From assembly GCA_037074615.1 (NCBI GenBank), contig CM073560.1, positions 3,541,501 through 3,605,500 of the forward strand: DNA of 64,000 nucleotides, given 5' to 3'. The translations under genes were made by a program, and so were the position numbers. Below the pieces are notes generated by a model. It was not told the origin of the DNA, searched no databases, and saw only the letters and a list, made by a program, of their open reading frames with translations. This document shows positions 12,134 through 24,706 of this stretch, in pieces (position 1 is the stretch's first letter; each line of letters opens with the position of its first letter). Source of the stretch: Leucaena leucocephala (taxonomy: Eukaryota; Streptophyta; Magnoliopsida; Fabales; Fabaceae).

Positions 12134-15100
12134 TCACATTATGGTGCAATTACACTTCGATTCCATCTTCAAAGGCTTCATGCTGTCCAACTTGTTAGGA
12201 AGCCCGGCATTGTGTTTGAAAGACTCGTCGACAACTTCATCTTTCTCAGTCTCACCACCGGGGGATTTGACAACGGTTTCCACTTTCCTCTCCCTTGCCT
12301 TCTGGGATTTCATTGTGTGCTTGCTGACAGCTCGGCTACGCAAACCCTTTCTACTACCGGCTTTGGGTGCGTCCGGTATAGTCACCATTGGTTTAGAACC
12401 TTCCAGTGGGTCTGAGCTTTCCTTTTCCATTGCCATTGTTGCAGCCTGATATGCAAGGTCATGGACGATGGAACTGCAAAATAGTATTGCATCAGTTGCC
12501 TCTTCCAGGGTCAGGCTTCTAGGGTTGCCTCCACCTGAAAACTCCACTGTAACTGTCGATTCCTCTGTCATGAAGCATTGGAAATCTATCAGAGAATATC
12601 GTTGACAAATAGTGGAGGTACAATGCAGTTAAAAAGAATCATAGAGGACATGAACTAGAAATGGCAAGCAAAGAGTGAATCCTCTCTCAATTCCATAGAG
12701 GACCGGACCAACGGAAAGCAAAAAACGAGCAAGACTTTTACAATGCATTAAAGACTCAGAAATTTTCAACCATGAAGAAGAAAACTTGTAAAAAAGAAAA
12801 CATTTAAGAATTCGAGACTGGATATTCTTGTCATTTCAAAAGTTGGACGTAGCTAAAGTATAAATAGCCTGCAAGTTAATACTGAAGGCTAAACACATCC
12901 TCACTAACTTTCAGAAGCAATAAGGATTAGCTCAAGCATACAAAGAATTATATACCAGTATCACGGCACACCAATTATTTAACCAAATTAAGAATTGCAC
13001 AAAGTAAATCAAGAAACAATCTTTTCAACGGAGTAAATCAAGAAACAGATCTACGGGAGTTCAGAAGCTTACTATGCAAGATAATGAAAATGGAATAGCA
13101 TTGTCACAATGCATCATTTACATATCTCGTCAAATTGTTCAAAATCAAGAGTACAAAAACTGTATGGAGTGTAGTCACTGGTGATTGCATAGGTGACCCC
13201 AAATCTGAGAGAAGAGGGTTTATCAAAATCATCTTTTATATGGGATTTTAATACAGTCAATGTCATACCTATACCGTGGGCGCACTCAGATGTATTGGAT
13301 TCAGGAAAAGAAGTATCAGAAGGATTTGGAATAGAAGATTCCTGACAATCATCCATGGTACTTCCATCCTCTAGAACACCAGGATCATTCTGACAAGAAA
13401 TTTCCCTTTCAACTTCAGATTCTGTAGATGTCAAAATGTTGGTAGCAGGCAAAGCATCCGACCCATCAAGATTAGAACACGGCACATCAGATTCCTCATC
13501 AACGGATTGCCCTGTAACCATAACTGCTGCTTCTGTATTTGAGAGGGTCCTACCATTGTTTGAATGATCCTCAACATCTTCATGAGAGCAATCCCCATGA
13601 CTTTTAAATGATGCCATTGAAGTGCTATCTGGCTGAACCCCAACAGCCTGGCTCAATAATTCTGATTTACAGGCATCAGCAGCACCATCGTGATACTCAA
13701 ATTTATTTTCCTCAACGGCTGAACCCATAGGAAAAGCGTCCATTACATCAATCACTAAATTTTCTGGAACTTTCACTTCTGAAATTATAGGTATCTTCTC
13801 TGTAATGTCATATTCTGTCTCTTGTGTTGCAAGACCTACTCCATGATGAGAATGGACTGAAGTTCCAGAAAAAGATGATCCACTTCTTTCATGCTTGATC
13901 CTTATTCCGTGTCCACCATCTACATCCAACATCCTGCCACTTAACTGTCGGTGCACACTGGAGTCCATTTTTTTTGCTGGACTGAAATCAACTGATGACG
14001 AGGCAGAATAACTTCCACGCCCAGTGGAAGTTCTGAAACTGTTTACACTGCCTCTTGCAAGAGAGATATCATCATAGGATATGGTTGTGGCAGTAAAAGT
14101 CCTGCCTTGAACTACTGGTCCTTTGCTGCTGCTTGACCTATTCAGCAATACAGTTATGCCAGTTCCTCCCAAGAGGTCCATTTTTGAATTTGGGCGATCA
14201 TTTTGGTGATATAACTGCTGGTCCCCAACATTACTACTAGGATTTCTGCAATCAGCTCCTGATTGGTCCATGTCTAACTGGTTGGCAGGCATCTGGCCAC
14301 TTCCCTCTGCTGGTGAGCTTGGAGGAGGAATTTGTTGTGACTGATCCCGTATTAGCTCACTGTATGAAGTTTGGCTTCGCCCAGCATCTTTCTTGCCATG
14401 AGGAAAGCTCAAATCCACATTGGTATCTTGAGGCAATTCACATGCAACCATTAATTGGTCAGTTTCAGCCACTGGTTTTTCTTCAGTGGACACATTTGTA
14501 GAAAACATTGAAGAGTCTTCAGCGATTGCCAAAACTGTCTCCTGGGGGATGACTCTCAGCAGTGTATATTTCCCACCGCATTCTGGACAAAGTCTAACAT
14601 CCTTCTCTATTAGATCAGAGGACTCATATCGGCAACCACAATGAGAACAAATTGCTGTATTTTCAAAATTATCAGTTTCCACAATATCATTTTTGAAATT
14701 GGAAGTTTCTGAACTTTCAATGGTTGCGGGGGCAATACCATGATAAGAAGAATCTTCAGATATAGTGGGATCATAATGAATCTTAGAACCTTTACTTTCA
14801 TTAAGATGTATATCAACTGATTCATTGGCGATCTCATGCCCAGTGTTAGCATTCATCACATCATCCTTATCGAAGGCAAATACTTCATGCATATCAGGAT
14901 ATGGTATTTTCTCAGCTTCACTTGCCATATCATCTTGGTTGTGATCACTCCCTTCAGTATCAAGAGCGAAACTTTTACCTTGATCAGAGCTTGCATTGCT
15001 GCTTGTTGTGATGGAGGAATTCCTAGATACCAGAGAATTATTGCGGGCAGAATTTGCTTTTCCAACATAAAAGGTACTACTTGGCACACTTGACAACAGT

Positions 15101-18047
15101 GGCCTGAACATGTTCTGAGGACTTTTGCGATCCTGCACAACATTGAAAGGCGTCTAAAATGAGTTATAATTTTGATTACTATCAACAACTAACAGACATT
15201 TAATAAAATAAACCATGCTAAAGGGAGATGGGGAGATATTGCAAAAGTCTAGATCTGTATTCCATAGATTAACACCAAATATTTTCTAATTAATCTCTTA
15301 CCAAACATTTTATAAGAATCTCTGGCACTATAATTATCAAATATGCCAACCAAGAAAACACGCTAATAGCTCAATGCTTGATCAGGCATCTCACTTTATT
15401 AATTTGAAATAAATTCACTTTGGCGCACCAAAAATTCAATCTTCATTGTTAAATAAATTCACTCTAAGCAACTCACTTTATTGCAACAATAAATTGAATC
15501 TTCATTGTTAATTAATTTGAAATCAATTACAACGAGTAGTTAACTTATCATACATAATGTACAACTAAATACATCCAGGAGATATCAGGCATCCAATATC
15601 AACATTGAAGTTGAAAATCTTGGTTAAATTCAGGATTGTATCTGAGATCATTTTATAAATGAAACAAACTTTTGCAAAGTTCATTTGGTCGGCCTCCAGA
15701 TAGAATCACAAATTGAACAAGTACACTTAATCACTAATTGCTTCAGTAGAAAAAGAGAGCATCTTTGTAGAAAAGGATTCCTAAAGAGAAACTGTCGTGT
15801 GCATGTGTGGTCACATGTGCGCATGCATGTATAAGTGGGTAAGAGACCTAGGAACAAGGATGACTATCCAAACTAATTGTTCTTCTAATGGTATGACAAA
15901 TTAAGAATTGAGCACACTTCAAAATTGCTTGTCAGCAAATTTCGTAGTATTCCATAAAGAGCTGAAAGCATATTATTTTGAGTAAATCAAATATTAAAAT
16001 ACCATTTGGCGAAGAGCAGAGTCAAATGATCTTTTTGGAGCAGAACTTGGTGACACCATTTTGGCAGTCTTCTTGGAAACGGCAGGAGTTCTGTTATTTA
16101 TAAATGAGCCACCCCTTCTCGAACTTAGCCGATCTAAACTACCCACTTGGATGGACTGTATAGAGTCAGTGTCATCATCACCAGATGATGCAATGGAACC
16201 TTTGCTACGTGAGCTAAATTGGTCTCTGTCATGACTATGAAATGAGCTACTGCTTCTAGAAGCAGTTGGAGACATTGACTGCCTACTGTATCTAGCAGCA
16301 GAATCCTTTCCGTTCCTGGATGCAGGTGATGAACCCCTCACATATGATGCTGGTCTGTCAGCCAGAGAAGTTCGAAGATTTGGGGGAGATTCAGAGGAGA
16401 AACCAGGTATATTAGTTTGCCATGCCCCTATCTTTGGTGAAGCAGAGTTTCCACGACTTGTCTTGACTGGGGAAGTTCCCCTGATCCCTGATGAGGCTAC
16501 AGGACCATTGGAGCCAGTGCTCATCCTCCTAGGAGTAGGAGTAGAGGACCTCGGTGCAGGTGTTGAAGGCTTATTTGGAGGAGTAGATGGTCTTCTTGAT
16601 GGAGTAGCATGCCGCAAATTTGGTGTTGGGCTGGAATTGGACACTGATGATGGCCCAGCCCTTGATTGGGATGTATTATTTCCAATACGAGGAGATGGAC
16701 TAAGGCGATTTGGACTTGCACTCCCCCTGCTACTTCTGCGACTTCTTTCCATCTGAAAGAGGTAAACATTCAATATGAAGTAAAAGACTTCTTGATTGAA
16801 TACTAAATTAAGGATACTTAATATTATTTTATTATTGCCATGCAATAACTAGGATTCTTTGTTTTATTAAGATTAGGATATTTTATTTAAATAAGGATAT
16901 CGAGTATTAATCAGGATTTAGTAGGAATTACCTTATTTTATCACCATCATCTTTTAAGGATTATTTTAGATTTCGATTTTATTATTTTAAATGATTATAC
17001 CTAGAGCTTTATACATAACTCAGGTTTCTTAGTTGTCAGGCATCTTTTGATGAATTGAATAAAGATGAAAATTGTGCTCCCTCTCTCCTTTTCTCCATCA
17101 ACTTCTCTCTATTTTCTCTCACCCTCTTTCTGTTTCTCCCTCGTTTCTCTACTTTCTCACCTTCCCCCTCCCTGATTTACATCACTTCCTATGCTTCAAG
17201 AGGATTTATTTGATATGAAAAGAATATATAATTATGCATAACTATTGAATCAGATTCAAAAGCTCACCGTAGAAGATCTCGATATGGAAATAGGTTTACT
17301 CTGAGGCCTTCCCCTACTTGTAACATTGATTGGTGGTGGCTCCTCATCATCTAATGAAGGAAACAGTGGTGTGTCTGGGGGTGTCAGTAACCTTGAAAAA
17401 TAATAAACAAAGAAAGTATTAGCAAACTAAGCATTGCACACCGGAAATCACTTTATGCACATAAAGTCTCAAGCCTCACTTTAAAATAGTTGAACTATTG
17501 GCCAACAGAAAATATATGTATTGAAGTGGAATAGTGACTGACAGCAAATTTTTGGCTTTTGAATCATGTAGAGGATTGTATCATAAAACATTTAACCGCA
17601 AGAAAAAAAAAATCCAAAAGGGACACAACACACCAGTCATAGTCATTCTTGTCACCGCCTGCATTAAGCAGTCCACTGCTTTCTCCACGACCAGGAATGG
17701 AGATTCCAAGCTTAATATCAGAAAAATGTCTCAACTTCACAGCTGTAAATTAAGTTTAAGACAAAAAGGAGAATGCAAGATTATTACTCAAGAAAAAAGT
17801 ACCAAAAACATGTATATAAGTTTTCTTTTAGGGTGCCCTAAAGAAAATTACTGAATGGGTCTTCAAGGTTATCTGATGACTGAAGCAAAAAATTCTCTGA
17901 TTCTCTGGACTGCATTTCATTGAACAAAGAAAGATCGTCATCTTTCTCCCTAAAGAGCAATCCACCTTCAAGACTGCGCCCACGCTTGTGAATAACTGCT
18001 TTTGGCTCTCGTCCAGGAGAGAATCTCAATGCTGGGGAAGGAGGCAT
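12134..18047 (-). CDS. Large Ser/Pro-rich protein with a central zinc ribbon and CaaX-like C terminus (At1g27850-like)
   Basis: Six exons on the minus strand (17852-18047, 17634-17742, 17268-17391, 16003-16752, 13269-15132, 12134-12564) join in phase to 1157 residues. The N terminus (MPPSPALRFSPGREP) leads to an acidic region and an LLTPPDTPLFPS motif, then a long basic, low-complexity Ser/Pro/Arg tract (about residues 144-390) typical of a plant family annotated as proline-rich or flocculation-like. A CxxC...CxxC zinc ribbon lies at about 555-578. A long acidic disordered region follows. The last exon carries a conserved helical block (EEATDAILFCSSIVHDLAYQ) and ends CNCTIM, a good CaaX prenylation box. 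The function is unknown; microtubule association has been suggested for related Ser/Pro-rich proteins, and that is only inference here. The long exon reads through its donor at 13268 to a stop at 13114, but the in-phase splice to 12564 restores the conserved tail. Confidence 0.9.
16790..17190. repeat. LTR-like insertion in intron 3 of the Ser/Pro-rich gene
   Basis: This roughly 400-bp intron segment contains a TATA-like TTTATACATAAC, an AATAAA-type signal (GAATAAAGATG) about 60 bp later and then a 100-bp pyrimidine-only tract. That order is typical of a plant LTR with its transcription start and polyadenylation region. I could not find both ends or a target-site duplication, so it is a weak call for a solo LTR relic. 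Confidence 0.3.
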
Positions 18048-18899
18048 TTACACTACCCAAGATTGTATTAGAGAAATGTCACATAGAGCTCTCCATACAA
18101 CCCAAAATTGATAACCTACAGAGCTCTAAAGTGCAACCCAGAATTGACATATAGCTCAAACTCATTAGGAATTCAAGCCCCAACAATCAATTTTGGCAGC
18201 AACAGCATTCAAACTTGTACGCCAGTTGCAGTCCTCTCGAGCTTCAGTTTAACCCAATCCAAACACGGATTGACTTGACACTCAGTGGTGATCGTGTCAA
18301 CTGGACCGCATATCTTGCGACAATGCGAGTAAACATGAAGTACCGCGGGAGCAACTGTATCATTCATAAAGCAATGCCTTAAAGGCCAAATGTAACAAAT
18401 ATCCGAAACCAAATTGACAAATTCATTCTGCAAATGTCCTAAAAGTCGGAAACCCTAGAACATTTGTGAATTGCAGATCACAATTTGCACTGTTCTCATT
18501 GAAAAGAGGGTCGAAGTCAAACAAAAATTCAACTTCACCACCCAATAAGTGAGCGTTGAAGTTCGAAATACATAGTAAAACCCACCATTGAAAAGCAGTA
18601 GTAGGCAGGACTTGACTTACCAATTTCCCAATTCAAAATTGCTTCAAACACGGAATGAACGCTCGAAGAGTGCGCTTAGGATCCCCAGTTGGAAGATAAA
18701 ACAGAGCTCAAATGCCAATTGCAATGCGACGAATTTTGTTTCAGACAATCGGATCTATAGCATTCATAGCCTGAAAGTGGCGACCAAAGTACAGATTGGA
18801 GCTTTAGAGGAATCGGACGGTTGCAACAAACCCAAAAAAAAAATTTCAAGCACTCTCTCTTCTATAATTCTTTTTGCTAAAAAATAATTTAGAAGTGAA
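18048..18899 (-). promoter_or_regulatory. 5' leader and promoter of the Ser/Pro-rich gene
   Basis: This is sequence of mixed composition directly upstream of the minus-strand start codon, less AT-rich than the DNA beyond 18900. It most likely holds leader exon(s), possibly with an intron, and the core promoter. The small open frames at 18209-18623 match no family I know. Confidence 0.4.
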
Positions 18900-21451
18900 A
18901 ATTAAGAATATCCAAAACCTCTTGTTGCTGTCGTCTGATATGCCCCTTTCCACAACAAGAAGCATTCTATTTTTTTTTCTTTTTTCTTTTTAAAATACAA
19001 AGCTTATAAATTAATTTTGACGTAAGAAATAATAATGCATAGCTTGTTTTTTTTCTTCTCGCAAATTTTTATATTTATTGCAAAACAAGATATTTCATAC
19101 TTTAAAAGATTAGCTTCTTTTTTCCCCCATTTGATTACAGTTTACATGTTTCATAAATGAATAACATACAACATTTTCAGGCGAAAAAAATTAATATATC
19201 GCTATAAAATTCTCATATAATTAAAACGTTTTTAATTAAAATTTAAATACTTTTATAATTATAATTGGTATTTTTTCTTTTGTCAATCACTTTATGGTAT
19301 GGTTCAAGACATATGTGGGATCATTTAATGCCCAATTGTGTGTTACAACTTTTAAAGCAGAGGTTGGTCGTTGTACAAGCAATGGCTTTGAAATTATTAT
19401 ATTGATTGCCATCAATTATTTTTTTGGTACAAAAATACTATACTAAATTTATATCCATATAAAAAAATTCAATATAAATGCTCCTTTTATTCTGTTTGAT
19501 TCAATTCTTCCAGGGATTAGTTGAGTGCCAATGATGAGTAATTAAAGATTTAAATTCACTATTAAATCTTAAATTTCTATTTATGCCAGTATTTTAATAA
19601 TACAATGCATTACTTTAAAGTATATATACCTTTTCATGGATTTGTCAAATCTAGGACATAAATGATTTTTTTTAGCAGGTGTCCCAGACTTCATCTTTTG
19701 TGCTACTGTCTTTTTCAGGATTTTATTCAAGATTATTTATTTTTTAAATATTTCAAAATTACAGTATATTGATATTTTAATTATATGGATTGACAAAAGA
19801 AATTAAATATTTTTCAAATTTATTGCTTGATTATAATGAAATTTAAGGCATTACAAACAAAAAGGCTTTAGTAATTAAAATAGATTCAAAGAGAGGGCAA
19901 AAAAAAAAAAGGAATGATATAAAATAGAAAAACTTAGACACAATTTTATGAATTATATCATTTTCTTTTGATTTTTAAAAAGTATTTTAGAATAAAATAT
20001 TTCTTTTACTAAGAGTAGTAACAAGACGCACGAGTGAGAGATGTTTAGCCAAACTGTCTAAAACAAAATGCATTGAACAATCACATTCAAGGACATCATA
20101 TTGGTGAGCTTAACATGTTAAACAAGCAATGTGTCCTAATTAGTCATATTTGGAGCCTAAGTCTCTTTCTAATAACCAAAAAAATGTTGTAACAATGAGT
20201 AATTTATAATATTTCTCTTATTGTTAATATAAAAATTACTAACTAATTTTGATAGATTAAAAAATTAGATAAATTAATTAATTGTAATAAATATAATATA
20301 ATTTTTTTAAAATATCCTTATGTAACAAATGATTTCATAATTAACTGCCTGGATTTGGTTATACCATTATTAAGCAAGTATTAATATAGTTAGTTTAAAA
20401 AAAATAATAAATATAAAATAAATGAATTGAAGTCTTACATTTAAGACAAAATAATAAAAAAAAGTTCACAAAAATATCACTTAAGTTTCAAAATCTCAAC
20501 TACAGAATTCCTATAAAAATATATTATTATTTATTTATCAAATATAGTCAATAGCTATAAAAATGTATAAAATATGACTGACTTGGGATTTTAAAATTAA
20601 AGTAATATTTTTTTAAGATTTTTTCGAATGATATATGGAAAATATATAGGTGCCAAATAGTGTCTAAAAAAAATATAAATGCCCCACAAGAAAGCCAATA
20701 AACTGAGTAAGAAACTTGAGAAGAAAGGAAAGAAAAGGAGAAAAGAAAAAGAAAGGGGCCATGTGGTGGGACATAGAAAGATAAGGTCAACATAACAACT
20801 ACGTTATGATTAGCTAATTGCTAGCTGTGTGTGTTTGTGTGGGCTATTAGTAAATCCATAGATTAATTATGGAATTATTATTATTATGTCACTTTATGAA
20901 TATTATGTCATTTTAATTGGTGGGTGAGACAAAAGGATACTTCAAAAGCCCTCATGCTAATCATTTCATTTTGATCATTTCATGTTTTATTTTTGGGTCT
21001 AAACTCATTTAATCAATAAACTTCTTTGAATAATTATTGTCTATTTTTTTCCTTATAGTTTTTTAATTGGTTCTTAGGTAATGACATTGTGTTTATGTTG
21101 GATTCTATGGATTTTAAAATTAATTAAAGTAGGGGTTACATAGAACTTTTTTTTAAAGCAACGGAACCAACGGTCATGTTGGTTTTTTTTTTTTTTTTCA
21201 AGTGGACAAATAAATAAAAGTTATTTTAGGTCATATGGCAGATAGTTGGGATTCTCCACATTATTAAATTAATAATTAAGTGAGAACAGATGCTTTAGAG
21301 TTGTATTCCCTCAAATTTTTAATTGTTTTATTTTAATCTCACTTGTCCCTAGATAAATTAAATAATTGAGAAAATTTACATATATATATAAATATATATA
21401 AAACTTCATCTTATCTCTCTCTCTCTTCACACAAATCTCTCCCCACCCACA

Positions 21452-22515
21452 TGATCAATTTAAATTTAGGAATTAGAGGATGTAGGTCTGTTCTTCATTA
21501 AATGGATACAAGTTAGTTAAGGCATCTCAATGATATGAAAGGAATAATTTGGTACACCGTTAATAGTGTAATAATGAAAAAGAATAATACGTAATAATTA
21601 AATAAATAGAATACATGATGAGACTTGTATCTTATAATAGGTTTGCCCAAAATAATAATAATAAATTAGTAGTAGTAGTAATATCTTCAAATAGAATAAC
21701 ACAAAAAGAAAACGTCATAAAATTAGAATATGTATGGAATAAAATTTATTTTTGTGTGTGTTGTAAGTGTTTCCATACATATTTACTTCAAAATATCTTT
21801 AGATAAAAAGGCTATGTGTTTTTTTTATTTTTATCTCTCTTGCATGTGTTCTGCTTTTTTTAATATTTTTTTTTGGGATAAATGAAATAATTAAAAAAAA
21901 ATTATATAGAGTAGGATAACTATTTTTGCTGCGGAGCCTCTATTAAAAGGTAAACGATTGGCCACGGTATATTTTTTACATTTAAAATAGAATTTGAATC
22001 CCTACCACTTAATTAACACTTAATTAAGAGATTAAAGAAAATAACAACTAGGACGCACCAGTGTGGTTGAGGAATTTAAACGTGAAAGGCTTCATTTTTT
22101 TTTTGTTATCTCACTTGATCAATTTAAATTTAGCAATTAAGAGGATATACAACGGTCTGTTATTAATTGATCACTGAATGAATAATTGGATACATAATAA
22201 AAAATTAATAAAAGTACATAATATATTAATAAAAAATAGAACTCATAGTACTTTTATCTTATAAATTAATAAAGGAATAAAATGAGATAGCCTGGAGTTT
22301 GGCTCCTTTTGTCACAAAAAAAAATGAAATTGATGAGAAAGTGAAATGTATAACAATAATTTCGATGATAAAAAATATAACAATCATATCAACAAACAGA
22401 CAAATTATAAAAAGAATACATATAATAATTATAAAAATAGAATAAGTATCTTGTATTCCAAAAAAAAAAAACAATAAAACAAAAATTTATTTCTTGAGTT
22501 GTAAGTATTTTGCCT
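21452..22515 (+). repeat. Diverged direct repeat pair
   Basis: Segments starting GATCAATTTAAATTTAG at 21452 and at about 22117 share a series of blocks in the same order: AGGATGTA / AGGATATA, GGTCTGTT, GGATACA, TAGAACTCAT/TAGAATACAT, TTGTATCTTATAA/TTTTATCTTATAA and a later AAAATTTATTT...GTTGTAAGT. The pieces lie about 660 bp apart. They could be decayed LTRs or a segmental tandem copy; the ends are not defined. Confidence 0.45.
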
Positions 22516-22891
22516 GAGAAAATTCAAGATATATCAGACAATAAATAATAATTACAAAAGGCATCACATGCTGATATTTGATTTTTTAATCTCATAAATT
22601 TAATTCAAATATCCTTAAATAAAAAGTCAGTATTTGATATTATCTAAAAACCAAGAGAATTGCATTTTTTTAAATAAATCTTAAGAAGATAACTTTTTTA
22701 ACAATCTAAGATATGGCACATGAAAAAAAATGCTCTACTGGCATCTGGTGTCTTATTTGAGCTTTAATGTCTGTTTTATTAAAATGTTTTTTTTACTTAA
22801 TATTTGTTTAAATATTTGATGCTTAATGGTGGCTGCATTGTGACTAATGCTTGCTTCAGTCCTAAAATCCAAAAAATATATATATATACAG

Positions 22892-23191
22892 TTATATAAT
22901 ATTTAATATTTTAATCTTATTTTTTATATACGTTTAATATTTTAATTTTATTTGTGATACAATTTTACCCATAATATTTTTAATTTAGTATAATTTTACC
23001 CATAATCTTTTTAATTTGGTATAGTTATTTATATTTAAAAATAAAATTATGTGTAAAATTGTATCAAAATAAAAAAATTATAGATAAAATTATACTAAAT
23101 TAAAAATATTATCGATAAAATTATACCATAAATAAGATTAGAATATTGGACGTATATGATAAATAAAATTAAGATATTAAGTGTTATATAA
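22892..23191. mobile_element. Foldback MITE, copy F1
   Basis: A 300-bp near-palindrome. The left arm (from TTATATAA at 22892) matches the reverse complement of the right arm (ending TTATATAA at 23191) over about 130 bp with few mismatches and almost no gaps, leaving a short loop. A second diverged copy is at 36592-36858. Long arms with a short centre suggest a foldback or Mutator-like MITE; no clear target-site duplication was seen. Confidence 0.75.
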
Positions 23192-24706
23192 TTTAAAAAT
23201 ATATTAATTCCTTTTGTGTATATATATTAGAATTATATATGTATATAATGGAAAATATAATTATAGATATTATATATATTCACATACAGTTATTTTTTAG
23301 ATATAATTCTTTCGCATGCATGTATGGAATTGACATTTTTGTTGTGTTGCAAGATAAGGATTTTTTGTTGGGGCAAAAACAACATGAACACGCTTTTAAG
23401 AGAGACGGGTGCGTAACTTTGTCGTTATATCCATTTTCCTAATAATCATTATTTTTGTCATAAGTATTATCATTTTTTATTTTTGAGTTTAATATTTAAC
23501 ACTTTTATTTATATTTGTTAGGGAGCCTCCATATATTTCAACGATTTTGATGTGGCATTATTCATTTTTTATTAAAATTATAATCTGTTATAAAATTGAT
23601 ATTTTATATTTATATTGATGATATTAAATAATGTTATTTATTTATATGAAAATTTACTGGAGTAAAATGATATATATATATATATATAGCTATACACAAA
23701 CCAAATCACAAAAATATTTCTTTCCTTCTGGTTTAAGGCAAAATACATATATTGAGGCTAATAAACAATTAAAAATAAATTAATCCTTTTATCTTGCTGT
23801 CTAATTTATTTTTTTCCCCTTGAAAAATTTAAGATAGTACCCGGATATGTTAGTTGATTTGGTCCATATTTTAAAAGAACAAATGTTAAAATGCTCCTAA
23901 CAGTTAACGGATTTAGTGCTTAATAATGCGTAAGTACTTCTTTAAATACAGTTTGAAATGTAAAGCATAATATCTAATTCATATTCTCTTTTATTTAAAA
24001 AGGGGAAAATATTTTTAATTTATTTTTGAATTTTTTTATCTTGAATTACAACTATTTAAGCTATTAAGTCAGCTTAATTTTAAAAAAAATATTTAAATGA
24101 TATTAATATATTTCAAGTCAATTATTATTTATTAATATAATATAATTTTAAAAAATTAAATAATTAATGAGTTATTAAGGCTAAATAATTAATTAATGAT
24201 GATAATATTTTTAAAATTTAAAATATTGACTAAATTATATATTTGTATTAAATTTTATTTTAGTCCATTAAATTTAAAAAATATATTTTTAATTTTTTAA
24301 ACTTTAGACTATTAATTTTGTTAATAAAAAATAGTTACTAAACAATAAAATATTAATAAAACATGCTTAAATTTTAATTTATCAATATAAAATATAATAT
24401 AATTTAAAAATATTAAAATAAAAATATATTTTATTTATGTTTAATTGTAAATTAGCTCAATTGGATGAGTCAGAGTATTTTTTATATAAAAAAGTTAATA
24501 ATATTAAATTAAAAATATTAAAAATATAATTTTTAAATTTAAGAAATTAAGATAAAATGTGATAAAAATATAAATTATAAATGTCTAGCCTAAAATATTT
24601 TATATACAAGGAGAAATACGGAAACGACGTCGTCAAATTTCCCCACCATCCGTTCAGGCTTCATGCTGCACCCCGGAACCTGGGTTTAGCAGTTGCGCAC
24701 TCTATT

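Larger units (their letters stand above)
18900..24580. other. AT-rich gene desert
   Basis: About 5.7 kb with no supported gene. It holds simple AT-rich runs, a diverged pair of direct repeats (near 21452 and 22115), a 300-bp foldback element (22892-23191) and TA microsatellites near 23670. The small open frames in it are AT-rich by-products without recognisable domains. Confidence 0.6.

Noticed and set aside
13114..13268. Direct continuation of the long Ser/Pro-rich exon to a stop at 13114
   Set aside because: The tail has no family resemblance, while splicing at 13268 to 12564 keeps phase and adds the conserved EEATDAILFCSSIVHDL block.
24581..24706. Upstream ATG extension of the RsfS protein
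   Set aside because: The extra 42 residues lack targeting-peptide character and family similarity; the ATG at 24707 starts a typical presequence.
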